This document shows, piece by piece, positions 28,488 through 36,734 of a DNA stretch of 62,873 bases. The notes under the pieces are model-generated. The model saw nothing but the letters and a program-made list of their open reading frames with translations. It was not told where the DNA came from and did not search any database. Each line of letters opens with the position of its first letter. Positions within the stretch are counted from its first letter, which is position 1. The stretch is from a virus. The stretch spans positions 1 to 62,873 of IMG/VR virus record IMGVR_UViG_3300009154_000059; one strand, given 5' to 3'. The position numbers and the translations under genes are program-made.

Positions 28488-29192
28488 TTAATTGTTTAAA
28501 TATTTTAAAAAATATTTATTATCTATATTTTTTCTTAGTTTAGCTGTTAAAAAACTATAATTAATGTTATATTTTTCCGCAGCATCTTTAGCACAATCAA
28601 AAATTTCTTGTGTATTTAAATTAATTACTTTTTTAGCACTTTGATGCTTTCCTCTTTTGATTCCAAACATAGGGTGTTTTTCTCCTGTTCTACCATAATT
28701 AGGGTTTTTTTCACCAGTAGATCCAAATCTAGGATGAAGTTCTTTTGGTTTTCCTTTCCAAAATCCTATATTACCATAAGCAGGATGGTCTTTACCAAAT
28801 TTACCAAACATAGGATTATTTTTTCCAGATAAAGCTAAACTTTGTTTTTTTCTAGTCTCTTCAGAAGCTAAACCATTACTCCCAGGAAATCTAACATTTA
28901 GCATATTAAAACCTAATTCTTTAAAATATTTCCAATAATAAATTTCTTTATTATTTAATTCTTCTTGTGTTATATCTCTAGTAAAACATTCTAAAATTTC
29001 TATTTTATGGTTTTCATAACCATATTTTATTAAAGATCTATATATTTTTATTTGTTCTTCACATTTTAAATTTTTATATTTACTTTTTCTACTAGCCCAA
29101 TCTCTACTTTGTCCAATATATATTTTATTACTAGGGCTTATTATTTTATATATAACAACTAATTTTTTAGTATCTATATTTTTTGTTTCCAT
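28488..29192 (-). CDS. GIY-YIG homing endonuclease with NUMOD3 repeats
   Basis: The N-terminal GIY-YIG nuclease domain shows VIYKI then IYIGQS and a following Arg-rich helix. A central region has tandem NUMOD3-type DNA-binding repeats (KNPMFGK, HPAYGN, HPRFGS, KNPNYGR, HPMFGI). The C-terminus resembles a NUMOD1/HTH segment (VINLNTQEIFDCAKDAAEKY). The frame is open from an ATG at 29213, but the ATG at 29192 has the ATTATG context usual here and gives 234 residues. It overlaps the 3' end of the ring-protein gene by about 26 bases. Free-standing mobile gene inserted between two essential tail genes. Confidence 0.88.
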   Translation of the reverse strand: METKNIDTKKLVVIYKIISPSNKIYIGQSRDWASRKSKYKNLKCEEQIKIYRSLIKYGYENHKIEILECFTRDITQEELNNKEIYYWKYFKELGFNMLNVRFPGSNGLASEETRKKQSLALSGKNNPMFGKFGKDHPAYGNIGFWKGKPKELHPRFGSTGEKNPNYGRTGEKHPMFGIKRGKHQSAKKVINLNTQEIFDCAKDAAEKYNINYSFLTAKLRKNIDNKYFLKYLNN

Positions 29193-30102
29193 AATATCCA
29201 TTTTGTAATTCATATTTATTAAACCTATTTAGTTCTTCCACTATTTTATTTTGTTTTTGGTAAACTGTAGATTTTTTTATTTCTATATCTGCAAGGATAT
29301 ATGCTTCATCAGAAAGTTGTTTATAGTATTGTAGTTTTTTCTCTAACTGATTAAATGTTTCATCATTAGTTTGGTTAGTTAGCATTTCAAATAATTTATA
29401 TTTAATAAATGCTTCTACATATTCTTTTATTCTATAGTTATCAGGGATTAATTGATTCTGTACTTCATCATATTCTGTTACATACATTAATAAATGAACA
29501 ACTCCACATCTAAAATTAGTTACAAATTTATTATCTCTAATATCAAAAGAATCTAAAGAAGATGCATTAGGAACATAATTATGATTATTATATTCTACAG
29601 TACAATGTTGTTTAGCTGATATATTTCCTGGTTTTAATAAAAACTCTCTTCTATATGCTCTAGGAGTAGTGTTATTAGTTTTATATACAGCTTGTATTAC
29701 TTCAGGTTGACACATTCCATCACATTGTGGATTTGTACATTGAGGATTATTACAAGGTTGCCCTCCTACAGTCATAGGAGAAACTTGTATTATATTAGTA
29801 GAAGTTTGTGTATAAAAAGAGTTAGCATCTTGATAAGAAGTTAAAGGAATCTCAGAACACATCCAAGCTTCTCTAACAGCAAAAAAGTTATCAGGAAGTC
29901 TAGCTTCAAAATCTTCAACATATAATGTTTCTTGAGATATAACATAAGAAGATCTTCCCAGCTTTCTTAAACACTTGTCTAAGTAAGTAGGTAGCATTAA
30001 ATCATCTATTGCTCCTGTATCAAAGTAACTTTTAAGTTCCTCTTTTATTATAGAGTAAATAGGTTCAGGAGAAATAAAATTATATTTATAGTAGTATGAC
30101 AT
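29167..30102 (-). CDS. tail ring/connector protein (311 aa)
   Basis: This 311-residue protein has a helical N-terminus (IYSIIKEELKSYFDTGAIDDL), a central Cys-containing insertion (CNNPQCTNPQCDGMC, about residues 117-131) and a long helical C-terminal part ending in a basic Tyr-rich tail. It lies between the IHF-like gene and the large tail protein, the place occupied in crAss-like phages by a ring protein of the short tail. The CxxxxC/CxxxC cluster could bind a metal. Assignment is by position, length and resemblance to crAss-like connector proteins. Its 3' end is overlapped by a homing endonuclease gene. Confidence 0.68.
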   Translation of the reverse strand: MSYYYKYNFISPEPIYSIIKEELKSYFDTGAIDDLMLPTYLDKCLRKLGRSSYVISQETLYVEDFEARLPDNFFAVREAWMCSEIPLTSYQDANSFYTQTSTNIIQVSPMTVGGQPCNNPQCTNPQCDGMCQPEVIQAVYKTNNTTPRAYRREFLLKPGNISAKQHCTVEYNNHNYVPNASSLDSFDIRDNKFVTNFRCGVVHLLMYVTEYDEVQNQLIPDNYRIKEYVEAFIKYKLFEMLTNQTNDETFNQLEKKLQYYKQLSDEAYILADIEIKKSTVYQKQNKIVEELNRFNKYELQNGYYGNKKYRY

Positions 30103-30106
30103 AGTG

Positions 30107-30592
30107 TTATTCTTTTATATTCCAAGTACTGTATATGTGTTGGTATTTTTCATCAGATTTTAAATATTTTGCTAGTTCTCTTTTAGTAGTTCTAGTAGGT
30201 TGAAAAAGCCATAAATCTGAAAATTTAAACATTGCTTTATATCTAAACCATTTCCATCCAAAAAAATATCCTTCAGTATGGTGATTAAAGTTATATATTT
30301 TTTTACCTTTTTCTTTAGATTTTTTCCAATCAACAGGGAGATTAATTCTCTCTATCCCATTTGTAACAACAAGTTTTTTTCTTTTTCTTTTAACTATAGA
30401 AAATTCTCCAAAACCAAAAGGCATTTTTATTTTCTCTCCTGTTTCTAATATATAGTTTCTAAATTCTAAATTAAAACTATATAATATTTCTTTCCATTCT
30501 TTTGATGTTAGAGTAGAAGAAGGGTGTTTCTTTTTAAAGTCTAAATAAGCCTTTCTTCCTGCTGTTCTAAAGTCTATTGGAGATCTTGACAT
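30107..30592 (-). CDS. IHF/HU-like tail protein (161 aa)
   Basis: The first 75 residues follow the HU/IHF plan: helices, then EIKMPFGFGEFSIVKRKRK-like strands where cellular IHF has a Gly-Phe-Gly turn (here residues EKIKMPFGFGEF). The C-terminal half is extra: basic and aromatic (WKKSKEKGKK, FFGWKWFRYK). Proteins with this fold have been annotated as IHF subunits in crAss-like genomes next to tail genes, and a structural role in the tail is more likely than host-style DNA bending. It sits between two ring-protein genes with 3-4 base gaps, so it should be co-expressed with them. Confidence 0.65.
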   Translation of the reverse strand: MSRSPIDFRTAGRKAYLDFKKKHPSSTLTSKEWKEILYSFNLEFRNYILETGEKIKMPFGFGEFSIVKRKRKKLVVTNGIERINLPVDWKKSKEKGKKIYNFNHHTEGYFFGWKWFRYKAMFKFSDLWLFQPTRTTKRELAKYLKSDEKYQHIYSTWNIKE

Positions 30593-30595
30593 TTT

Positions 30596-31318
30596 TTATT
30601 CTGTTGGTTTTGTATTTGGAGCTTGGCCATCTATACCATCTGAAGTTTGATCAGTCTTTAATCTATAATAAGTGTTAAGGAGTTTTTTAGATGTAATTTC
30701 CAATGCTTGATTAATTAAATATCCTGGGAGAGCAAACTCTTTATCTAATGGATTTTTACATATATCATCTAAAGAATACTCTTTACCACAATCACAATCT
30801 GGATACATTATCTCATTAGGAACATCTTCTTCAAAAAAAGCAACAAATCTTATAGCTTGTAATTGTGGATTAGAAACATATAAATATCCATTACTAATCC
30901 AGTAATATGCTTCTTTTTTTATTATAGGGAGTTTTAAAAGATTTAAATATCTATTAACAGTTATTTCTTTTAGTTTAACTCCTTTACCTCCCAAAGCATT
31001 AATAGAGTAAACTCCTTGTATTACATACTGATAATTTCCTTCTGATATTCTAGGGAGTTTATATTTACTTCTAGCAACAGTACAATCATCAACATAATCA
31101 CAACATTCTGATATAGGCACTTCACACATTTCCAAACAAGGAATAGTAGTAAAGAGTGTATCAGTAGCCCAAAGCTTTCTAAGATTTGTTTCTCTTTTAA
31201 CTAATAAAAGAGCATTATTTCTTATCTCAGCTAGTATGGCTCTATCTGTTATTAAATTGTCAGAAGATAAAAGCTTGTGTGTACTTCTTACATCTGATAC
31301 TAATTGTCTACCTGTCAT
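30596..31318 (-). CDS. tail ring/stabilisation protein (240 aa)
   Basis: A 240-residue protein with an N-terminal helix pair containing a conserved-looking TGRQLVSDVRSTHKLLSSDN start and RETNLRKLWATDTLFTTIPCLEM. A beta-rich middle carries Cys clusters (ECCDYVDDC, CDCGKEY), and a C-terminal helix is followed by an Asp/Thr/Pro-rich tail. It starts the ring-protein group (this gene, the IHF-like gene, the 311-residue gene). In crAss-like phages this place holds a tail ring or stabilisation protein; the call rests on synteny and overall pattern, not on a catalytic motif. Confidence 0.65.
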   Translation of the reverse strand: MTGRQLVSDVRSTHKLLSSDNLITDRAILAEIRNNALLLVKRETNLRKLWATDTLFTTIPCLEMCEVPISECCDYVDDCTVARSKYKLPRISEGNYQYVIQGVYSINALGGKGVKLKEITVNRYLNLLKLPIIKKEAYYWISNGYLYVSNPQLQAIRFVAFFEEDVPNEIMYPDCDCGKEYSLDDICKNPLDKEFALPGYLINQALEITSKKLLNTYYRLKTDQTSDGIDGQAPNTKPTE

Positions 31319-31329
31319 AATAAATTATT

Positions 31330-32541
31330 TTATATTCTGCTTTCAAACTCTCCTATTTTTCCATATATATTATGGTATATAAGAACAAGTCCTGCTCTAA
31401 CATTGTTAACAAAGTTATTGTCTAAATGCCATCTATCTGTACCAGATAAGCTAGGCATTTGTTGTATTCTTACTCCTTTTACTTCTTTAGCCATGTAATG
31501 ATGTTTATCACCTGTATGTACTTCTCTGTATACAGCATTTCCAAACTGAGAAGAAGAATTATTATTAGTAGCAAATAGTAAGGGCAAATCATCTATTTTA
31601 CAATTACCATGATGGTATCCAATAAATGTATTCCCTAACACTGTATGTTTTGTAACAGAGTGTTGTCTTTGAAAGACAACTTTATTATTATTATTAAAAA
31701 ATACTTCTAAAGCATGTGCTAAATAAAATGATTTAGTTCTATCATGGTTTCCTTGTACAAGAATAACTTCAAGTTTATTACTTACTGTTTGTAAATAATT
31801 AATAGTTGTAACTAATAAATCAAATCCTTCTTCATATTCATTATCATATGATGTAAGAACATCTTGAGGGGTTAAGTTTGTAGTTTGGTTTTGGTAGTTA
31901 TCTGTATGAAAAAAATCATTTGATATAGGAAAAATTATTTTATTTATTTTATAAGAATTTCTAACCTTTTCTACTAAATCTCTAACTACTCCTAAATATT
32001 GATTTTTCTTTTCTTGTATAGTTTCTCCTTCTAGAGTTTTTTTAGCTAAATGAAAATCAGCTATTGAAACCTCTATATCCACTTCTTCTTTTTCCAACTC
32101 TCCATATACACTTCTTACAATTAACTCTGCTGGTTTATAGTTTTCTAAAAATTTAGCAAAGTCTTCAGGAGAATAATCTTTTGGTTGTTTTAATGTAGCA
32201 AATACAGAAGAAATAAAAGAACCATTAGGTTTTTGTTTTGTCCAATAATTAGAGATTTTATATTTCTTTAAATTTATTTTATGAAGTTTAGCTAGTTCTA
32301 TATCATCTTTAGGTTCAAAGCTACATTCTGTAGTAGATTTTAATGTACCTTTATCATTATTGATTTCTTTAGTTAATTCTGAAGAAAAAGTAAGTTCTTC
32401 TTGACTTAGGTTTTTTCTTTGTTCTTTTAGTTCTTTTCTAAGTGATTCAACTTCTTGTTCTGTAATTCCCAGTTTTTCAGCATAATACTGATTTGATTTT
32501 TTGTGGTGTAACAGACTTTGTAATTCTTTTAATAAATCCAT
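31330..32541 (-). CDS. calcineurin-like metallophosphoesterase with N-terminal HTH
   Basis: All metal-ligand motifs of the calcineurin-like superfamily are present in order: DxH at residues 162-164 (ADFHLAKK), an Asp/Asn pair in PISNDFFHTD (208-209), GNHD at 264-267, a His pair in GYHHG (308-312) and GDKHH at 344-348. The first 45 residues (YYAEKLGITEQEVESLRKEL) look like a helix-turn-helix and are followed by a charged linker. The reaction is probably hydrolysis of a phosphodiester or phosphomonoester; the substrate cannot be told. A phosphoesterase within the structural module is a known crAss-like feature. It lies downstream of a strong terminator, so it may have its own promoter or rely on readthrough. 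Confidence 0.85.
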   Translation of the reverse strand: MDLLKELQSLLHHKKSNQYYAEKLGITEQEVESLRKELKEQRKNLSQEELTFSSELTKEINNDKGTLKSTTECSFEPKDDIELAKLHKINLKKYKISNYWTKQKPNGSFISSVFATLKQPKDYSPEDFAKFLENYKPAELIVRSVYGELEKEEVDIEVSIADFHLAKKTLEGETIQEKKNQYLGVVRDLVEKVRNSYKINKIIFPISNDFFHTDNYQNQTTNLTPQDVLTSYDNEYEEGFDLLVTTINYLQTVSNKLEVILVQGNHDRTKSFYLAHALEVFFNNNNKVVFQRQHSVTKHTVLGNTFIGYHHGNCKIDDLPLLFATNNNSSSQFGNAVYREVHTGDKHHYMAKEVKGVRIQQMPSLSGTDRWHLDNNFVNNVRAGLVLIYHNIYGKIGEFESRI

Positions 32542-32652
32542 ATTGATAAAGTTGGTTAAAAAATATTGTAAAGGTAAGGAATTTATTTTTTATAAAACAA
32601 ATTTTTTTAATTAGAGTTATAATTTATTATAATTAAACGTATTAAAATAAAA

Positions 32653-32678
32653 AACTCCCCAAGAAAACTTAGGGAGTT
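32653..32678 (-). terminator. intrinsic terminator after the Thr-tract gene
   Basis: AACTCCC (32653-32659) pairs with GGGAGTT (32672-32678). One mismatch and an inner AAG/CTT stem close a four-base loop. On the minus strand the stem is followed by a run rich in U (TTTTATTTTAAT). It ends the fibre-gene group. A weak promoter-like TTG-N18-TACGTTTA on the minus strand overlaps it and could restart transcription for the phosphoesterase gene. Confidence 0.8.
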
Positions 32679-32714
32679 AAAATCTACAATTTAAAACCAA
32701 CAAAAAATTATAGA

Positions 32715-32960
32715 CTATCTTGTAGTAGTTGTTGTAGTTGTAACTACAGCAACATTTATATAATTTGTACATAAAGTACTTTCAGATTGTATTCTTATTG
32801 TATTAGTATAGTCTGGTACTAAAGAAGAGGAATATCCTGCTAGTAATGTTGATTTTGATACAGATGTTTCAAATGGAGTTACATATCCATCTAAATCAGA
32901 ATATAAATTAAATGGTCCAGAATCAGAACCTGCTGCTGTTAATGTTATAAATACTGTCAT
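32715..32960 (-). CDS. small beta-module protein with poly-Thr tail (81 aa)
   Basis: The body is a single beta-rich module of about 72 residues (ITLTAAGSDSGPF ... GY ... TIRIQSES ... C) that resembles the N-terminus of the 288-residue tail protein at 21079-21945. It ends in TTTTTTTR, the same threonine tract that links domains in other tail genes here. Its ATG overlaps the upstream stop by one base. It looks like a fibre module that stands alone or has lost a downstream domain. Function unknown. Confidence 0.6.
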   Translation of the reverse strand: MTVFITLTAAGSDSGPFNLYSDLDGYVTPFETSVSKSTLLAGYSSSLVPDYTNTIRIQSESTLCTNYINVAVVTTTTTTTR

Positions 32961-33457
32961 TAGTTATATACTATTATTTCTAAGTAAAGAGCATTAAATC
33001 CTGGAGAATTAGTTCCATCAGGCCTTGTTACAGTGAAGTCTATTGTATTAGCATTTCCATTATGTATAGAAAAGAATTTATTTATAGAAGAAGAAACTGT
33101 TACAAATGTTTTAGATGTTGGAAAAGCTCCTGTTAATGTAAAATCAAATGTACCAATTCCTGTAACTGTAGCTACAGGAGTTCCTCCTAAATTATTTTCT
33201 AACTCACTTATAGTAGGAGTAGCATTTTCATTTTGATGTAATACTGCTCTATAAATTTTATAATTAGGAGTTAAAGAACATATTTTGGTTTCTATTTTTT
33301 GTAATGCTACTGTTAGTGTATCTAAATTATTTATTGTAGAACAAGGAAGATTAGGTCCAATATATTGTATTGTATTAGATGGATAAGTAACACATGTTTG
33401 GCATCCACATCCATTTGAATCAGGGTTAGTACAACTTGTATAATAATAAGGCCACAT
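32960..33457 (-). CDS. putative fibre/structural protein with Cys-rich N-terminus (165 aa)
   Basis: The N-terminal ~55 residues are Cys-rich (CTNPDSNGCGCQTC) and continue with IQYIGPNLPCSTINNLDTL. This is the same plan as the collar-fibre protein encoded just upstream (CxxC, YTGPNI, then a helix). The C-terminal ~90 residues are a beta domain with TFVTVSSSINKFFSIHNGNAN, typical of trimeric fibre ends. It is probably a second fibre sharing an anchoring domain with its neighbour. No enzyme motif. Confidence 0.55.
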   Translation of the reverse strand: MWPYYYTSCTNPDSNGCGCQTCVTYPSNTIQYIGPNLPCSTINNLDTLTVALQKIETKICSLTPNYKIYRAVLHQNENATPTISELENNLGGTPVATVTGIGTFDFTLTGAFPTSKTFVTVSSSINKFFSIHNGNANTIDFTVTRPDGTNSPGFNALYLEIIVYN

Positions 33458-33469
33458 AGTTTTTTTATT

Positions 33470-34564
33470 TTAAGAAGGTACGTACATGATGTAATAACAA
33501 CCATAAGAAGGTTGATAATTAGCATGTGCAGAGTTTGTTGTTGAGTTATTAGATATTGTTGTTGCTACTGTAATACCTGTAGTAGAATTACTAGAAGTTG
33601 CAGTAACAAGAGGACCATCTGGATGATTATCTGCATTACCACTAGCACTACCATTTGCTGCTGGTTTTGTATATGTATGTGTATGTCCAGGATCTGTAAC
33701 TGTAGAAGTAGCAGCATGTGTATGTGCTGGTATTTGATTAGAAGTTAATTGTACTGTGTTAGTTCCATAAGCATAATTTAGTGGAATAGTAGGATTACCA
33801 GGAACTCCAGGATCTACTGCAGGATTAAATGCTCCTCCATTCATTGCTGTAGAACCTACAAGAGTTCTTCCTCTTAAATCTGGAACAAAAGAATTAGCAC
33901 CATTACATAAATAAATATCTATCCAATCTCCTGTTCCTGCTCCTGATAAATCAAAATTTGGAGAACCAGGTCCAGATAATGCTCCAAAATAAGGAACAGC
34001 TACATAAGGAATCATTTTATTCTTTACTAAATTTGTATTTGGTAAAGAAGCTAAATATGCAGCTATATAACTATTAATATTAGATATAGCTACATATGTT
34101 GCAGGAATAGAACTTATTAATGATGATAGTGAAGAATCTACAGAACATAGTTTTGTAATTACAGCTTGTAATATAGCATGTGTTCCAGAGTTTGAAGAAA
34201 CTCCTGTCAAACACCCTATAGTGTAATTACCATTTAATGTGGTTAGTGTAGAGTTAATAGAATTAACTTGTGTTTGTAAACTACAAGTTGCTTGTATTAT
34301 AGCAGTTAAAATATCATTTAAATTTAACTCTGGTTTATCTGGAAAATAATTACTAACTAAAGAACATATAAGATTTTCTGGAATTATAGGAATAATACCT
34401 GTACTATCTAATGTGGAAGTTAAAAATGTAAATATAGCTGTCTCTACTGTTAATAAGGAATCTCCTGTATTAATTCCTAAAGCTGATATATTTGGACCTG
34501 TGTATTTTACACATTGATCAGAGACTGTCTCTGTACAACCATTAAAGCAATTATTGCAACTCAT
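33470..34564 (-). CDS. collar-domain tail/head fibre protein (364 aa)
   Basis: It has a Cys-rich N-terminus (SCNNCFNGC), a helical/beta spacer (about 30-180), then a phage collar domain: IPYVAVPYFGALSG, then LCNGANSFVPDLRGRTLVGS and IPAHTHAATSTVTDPGHTHTY. The PDLRGR phrase and the paired HxH elements are the hallmarks of the short-tail-fibre collar domain, where the histidines bind a metal within the trimer. It is therefore likely to be a receptor-binding or head fibre. It starts one base before the end of the 88-residue gene's frame (shared base 34564). Confidence 0.75.
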   Translation of the reverse strand: MSCNNCFNGCTETVSDQCVKYTGPNISALGINTGDSLLTVETAIFTFLTSTLDSTGIIPIIPENLICSLVSNYFPDKPELNLNDILTAIIQATCSLQTQVNSINSTLTTLNGNYTIGCLTGVSSNSGTHAILQAVITKLCSVDSSLSSLISSIPATYVAISNINSYIAAYLASLPNTNLVKNKMIPYVAVPYFGALSGPGSPNFDLSGAGTGDWIDIYLCNGANSFVPDLRGRTLVGSTAMNGGAFNPAVDPGVPGNPTIPLNYAYGTNTVQLTSNQIPAHTHAATSTVTDPGHTHTYTKPAANGSASGNADNHPDGPLVTATSSNSTTGITVATTISNNSTTNSAHANYQPSYGCYYIMYVPS

Positions 34565-34830
34565 TATTTAAATTTTAAGATTTTAATTCTTGAAGCAATA
34601 CTATTTATACTAAAATTTCCAGCATAATTAGGATTGCAAGTTTTATATTGTAATATTCTTTTATAGTTTAATAGATCTAAAATAGCTGTAGAAGGAACTG
34701 ATTTATTTAACATAAATACAATGTTATTGTATAAATCAGAACTCAGCTCTGCTAGTTTACAATCTATCTCTTTTATAAGAGAAGGTATATCCTCACATTG
34801 AGGACAATTAGTTAATCTAGGATTTAACAT
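34564..34830 (-). CDS. small Cys-containing structural protein (88 aa)
   Basis: This 88-residue mostly helical protein begins with a Cys pair (NCPQCEDI) and a helix (PSLIKEIDCKLAEL) and ends in a basic tail. It is translationally coupled to both neighbours through one-base overlaps. The CxxC phrase matches those of neighbouring fibre genes. Function unknown; position suggests a small head or fibre attachment component. Confidence 0.55.
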   Translation of the reverse strand: MLNPRLTNCPQCEDIPSLIKEIDCKLAELSSDLYNNIVFMLNKSVPSTAILDLLNYKRILQYKTCNPNYAGNFSINSIASRIKILKFK

Positions 34831-34928
34831 TATTGTCTAGGTTTATTAGCACATGAAGTACATAATCCATTTGATAGCTGACAAGGACAACCATATTGTA
34901 CTCCACACTCAATACAATTTGCTTTCAT
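34830..34928 (-). CDS. 32-residue Cys-rich microprotein
   Basis: The frame runs from the ATG at 34928 to TAA at 34830-34832. It shares one base with the upstream stop (TAATG) and one with the next ATG, so it is translationally coupled on both sides. Of 32 residues, 6 are Cys, in CIEC, CPC and CTSC arrangements, a compact zinc-knuckle-like pattern. The couplings and Cys arrangement argue for a real gene despite its size. Function unknown; possibly a virion zinc microprotein. Confidence 0.6.
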   Translation of the reverse strand: MKANCIECGVQYGCPCQLSNGLCTSCANKPRQ

Positions 34929-35491
34929 TAGTAAAAGTTATTTATATAATTAGTACCTGAACATCCACAATCATTTTTCATAAAATGTGATAACATTTTA
35001 TCTGCTTGATTGTATAGTTTGTTAGCTTCTACAATAGCACAATTATTAGCTGCTGCTATTGCTCCTTGTATAAAGAAATAAATAGTATTTAAGTCAACTT
35101 TAGATTGTGTTTTAATAGCTCTATCACATTCCATCATATCTAGTTTCATAAAAGCTTCATCAAATTTCTCTTGTAATTTATCTACTCTTATAATAGACTT
35201 CTCTACAAAGTTTACATATGCAGGAGCTATTGAATATTTAATATGATATACTCCATCAGGAAGAGGTTGTGAAACTCCAGAAGCAGTTATATTTAATGTA
35301 GCTGATGTAATTACATTGTAATCATCTACTGTAAATGGAATTACTGCTGTGTTAAATCCAGGAGGAGTTATCTCTAATGTAGGACTAGTTACAATAGGAG
35401 GAGTATTAGGATAAGTTGATGTATCAATTATTCCTAATGTTAAAGTATTATAAGTTGGAACTACTAAAAAATCTAAATGTAATGTTGGCAT
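34928..35491 (-). CDS. structural protein with Ig-like domain (187 aa)
   Basis: The N-terminal ~95 residues are beta-rich with TSPTLEITPPGF and LPDGVYHIKYSIAP, an immunoglobulin-like pattern. The C-terminal ~90 residues are helical (KLQEKFDEAFMKLDMMECDRAIKTQ, written here as the region 105-130) and end CGCSG. It follows a strong terminator and starts a coupled run of fibre-related genes. A capsid accessory or fibre-base role is inferred from position. Confidence 0.55.
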   Translation of the reverse strand: MPTLHLDFLVVPTYNTLTLGIIDTSTYPNTPPIVTSPTLEITPPGFNTAVIPFTVDDYNVITSATLNITASGVSQPLPDGVYHIKYSIAPAYVNFVEKSIIRVDKLQEKFDEAFMKLDMMECDRAIKTQSKVDLNTIYFFIQGAIAAANNCAIVEANKLYNQADKMLSHFMKNDCGCSGTNYINNFY

Positions 35492-35514
35492 ATTATTTTT
35501 TATTTAATAAAAAA

Positions 35515-35542
35515 AGAGGGAGGAATAAAATTCCATCCCTCT
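35515..35542 (-). terminator. strong intrinsic terminator after the 379-aa structural gene
   Basis: AGAGGGA (35515-35521) pairs with TCCCTCT (35536-35542), with an inner GGAAT/ATTCC stem and one bulged A. On the minus strand the stem is followed by seven T. It lies 25 bases past the stop of the 379-residue gene, which suggests that gene is a high-level transcript with its own 3' end. Confidence 0.88.
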
Positions 35543-35566
35543 AGTTTATTTAAAATTAGTTTATTA

Positions 35567-36706
35567 CTAAGCTGAAGTAGTACTACTTGTTGTAGTGATA
35601 CAAGCAGCTGAATCATTAGGAATAGTTCCTAAAGCAGCAGCTAAAATAGAACCTACTAGTGATGATTCTGTTGATAAAGATTCTGCAGCTATAATAACTA
35701 TAGAGTTCATTGGAATATAATCTCCCCAAACATAGTTATCATTTCCATACTCATTAAATTTAATATAATAAGTATCATAAGCAGTACCTGGAGTTACATA
35801 GCTTTCAAAGTTTTCATTGTATCCTCCCATTCTATATAAATGTTTCAAATACCCTGCTTGGTAGCTATAAAAGTTTTTCTCTAATTGAGAAATCTCTGCA
35901 CTAGTTCCTCTAGCATAGTTAGAGGTTTGTGTAATTGCTGCTGTTGCTACAATGTTACAATTATCTGCTACAATAAAGTCTGCTGTAGTAGCTGGACCTG
36001 AATATACAAAAGTATCAAATCTTAATTTGTCATACTCTTGTGGAAAAGCAGCAACATCACATGGTTGTCCATAAATTGTTAATGGTTTTCCTTCTATTCT
36101 TAGTTTAGCATTAGCATCATTACCAACTCTTGTAAATGTATAGAATTGAGTTAAGTAAATATTGTCTGGGTTTGTACCAGGAGCATGTGCACTTAATTTA
36201 GCAATAAAAGCATCAATTAAAGCAGGTACATCTACTGTAGTACAAGGAGAACCACCACAATCACAACAAGGAGCTTTTACTGTTACTGAACGTGTAAATC
36301 CATTAAAGTATAATGTATTTAAATAAGAAGAAAATCCTCTTATTGTCAATGTTACAACATCTCCACAATATACATTCCATCCTGATACATCTGTTATTTG
36401 ATTAACTGGAGTAGGACATCCTGTTACTTTATAGAAATCTGTTACATTTGTTTTACAAGCAGCACCAGAAATACAACCAGCAATCTTATCAGATCTTTTT
36501 GATCCTTGTAAATAACGATTAGCTAAAGCTCTACCTTGAGCTACATAAAAATATGGAGAAGCAGCAATATTACCAGCAGTTGCTACAGTATAGTCGCTTT
36601 TAAAAAAGCCTACTTTTCCTGGGGTTAAATCTTGTGGAGATCCTGAGTTAGCAATACTAACACTAACAGGCACCACAAAAAGAGAGGTTAATGAGAAATC
36701 TGACAT
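35567..36706 (-). CDS. putative capsid auxiliary/structural protein (379 aa)
   Basis: A 379-residue beta-rich protein (Ala/Thr/Tyr-rich, several Cys pairs such as CCDCGGSPC) with a C-terminal Thr/Ser tract (TTTSSTTSA). It starts MSDFSLTSLFVVPV. It is three genes after the capsid protein and has a strong terminator right behind it, as expected of an abundant virion protein. In crAss-like phages an auxiliary capsid protein is encoded in this position; the assignment is by synteny and composition. Confidence 0.58.
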   Translation of the reverse strand: MSDFSLTSLFVVPVSVSIANSGSPQDLTPGKVGFFKSDYTVATAGNIAASPYFYVAQGRALANRYLQGSKRSDKIAGCISGAACKTNVTDFYKVTGCPTPVNQITDVSGWNVYCGDVVTLTIRGFSSYLNTLYFNGFTRSVTVKAPCCDCGGSPCTTVDVPALIDAFIAKLSAHAPGTNPDNIYLTQFYTFTRVGNDANAKLRIEGKPLTIYGQPCDVAAFPQEYDKLRFDTFVYSGPATTADFIVADNCNIVATAAITQTSNYARGTSAEISQLEKNFYSYQAGYLKHLYRMGGYNENFESYVTPGTAYDTYYIKFNEYGNDNYVWGDYIPMNSIVIIAAESLSTESSLVGSILAAALGTIPNDSAACITTTSSTTSA

Positions 36707-36734
36707 TTTATATTTGTTTTAAAGTTTATAATTT

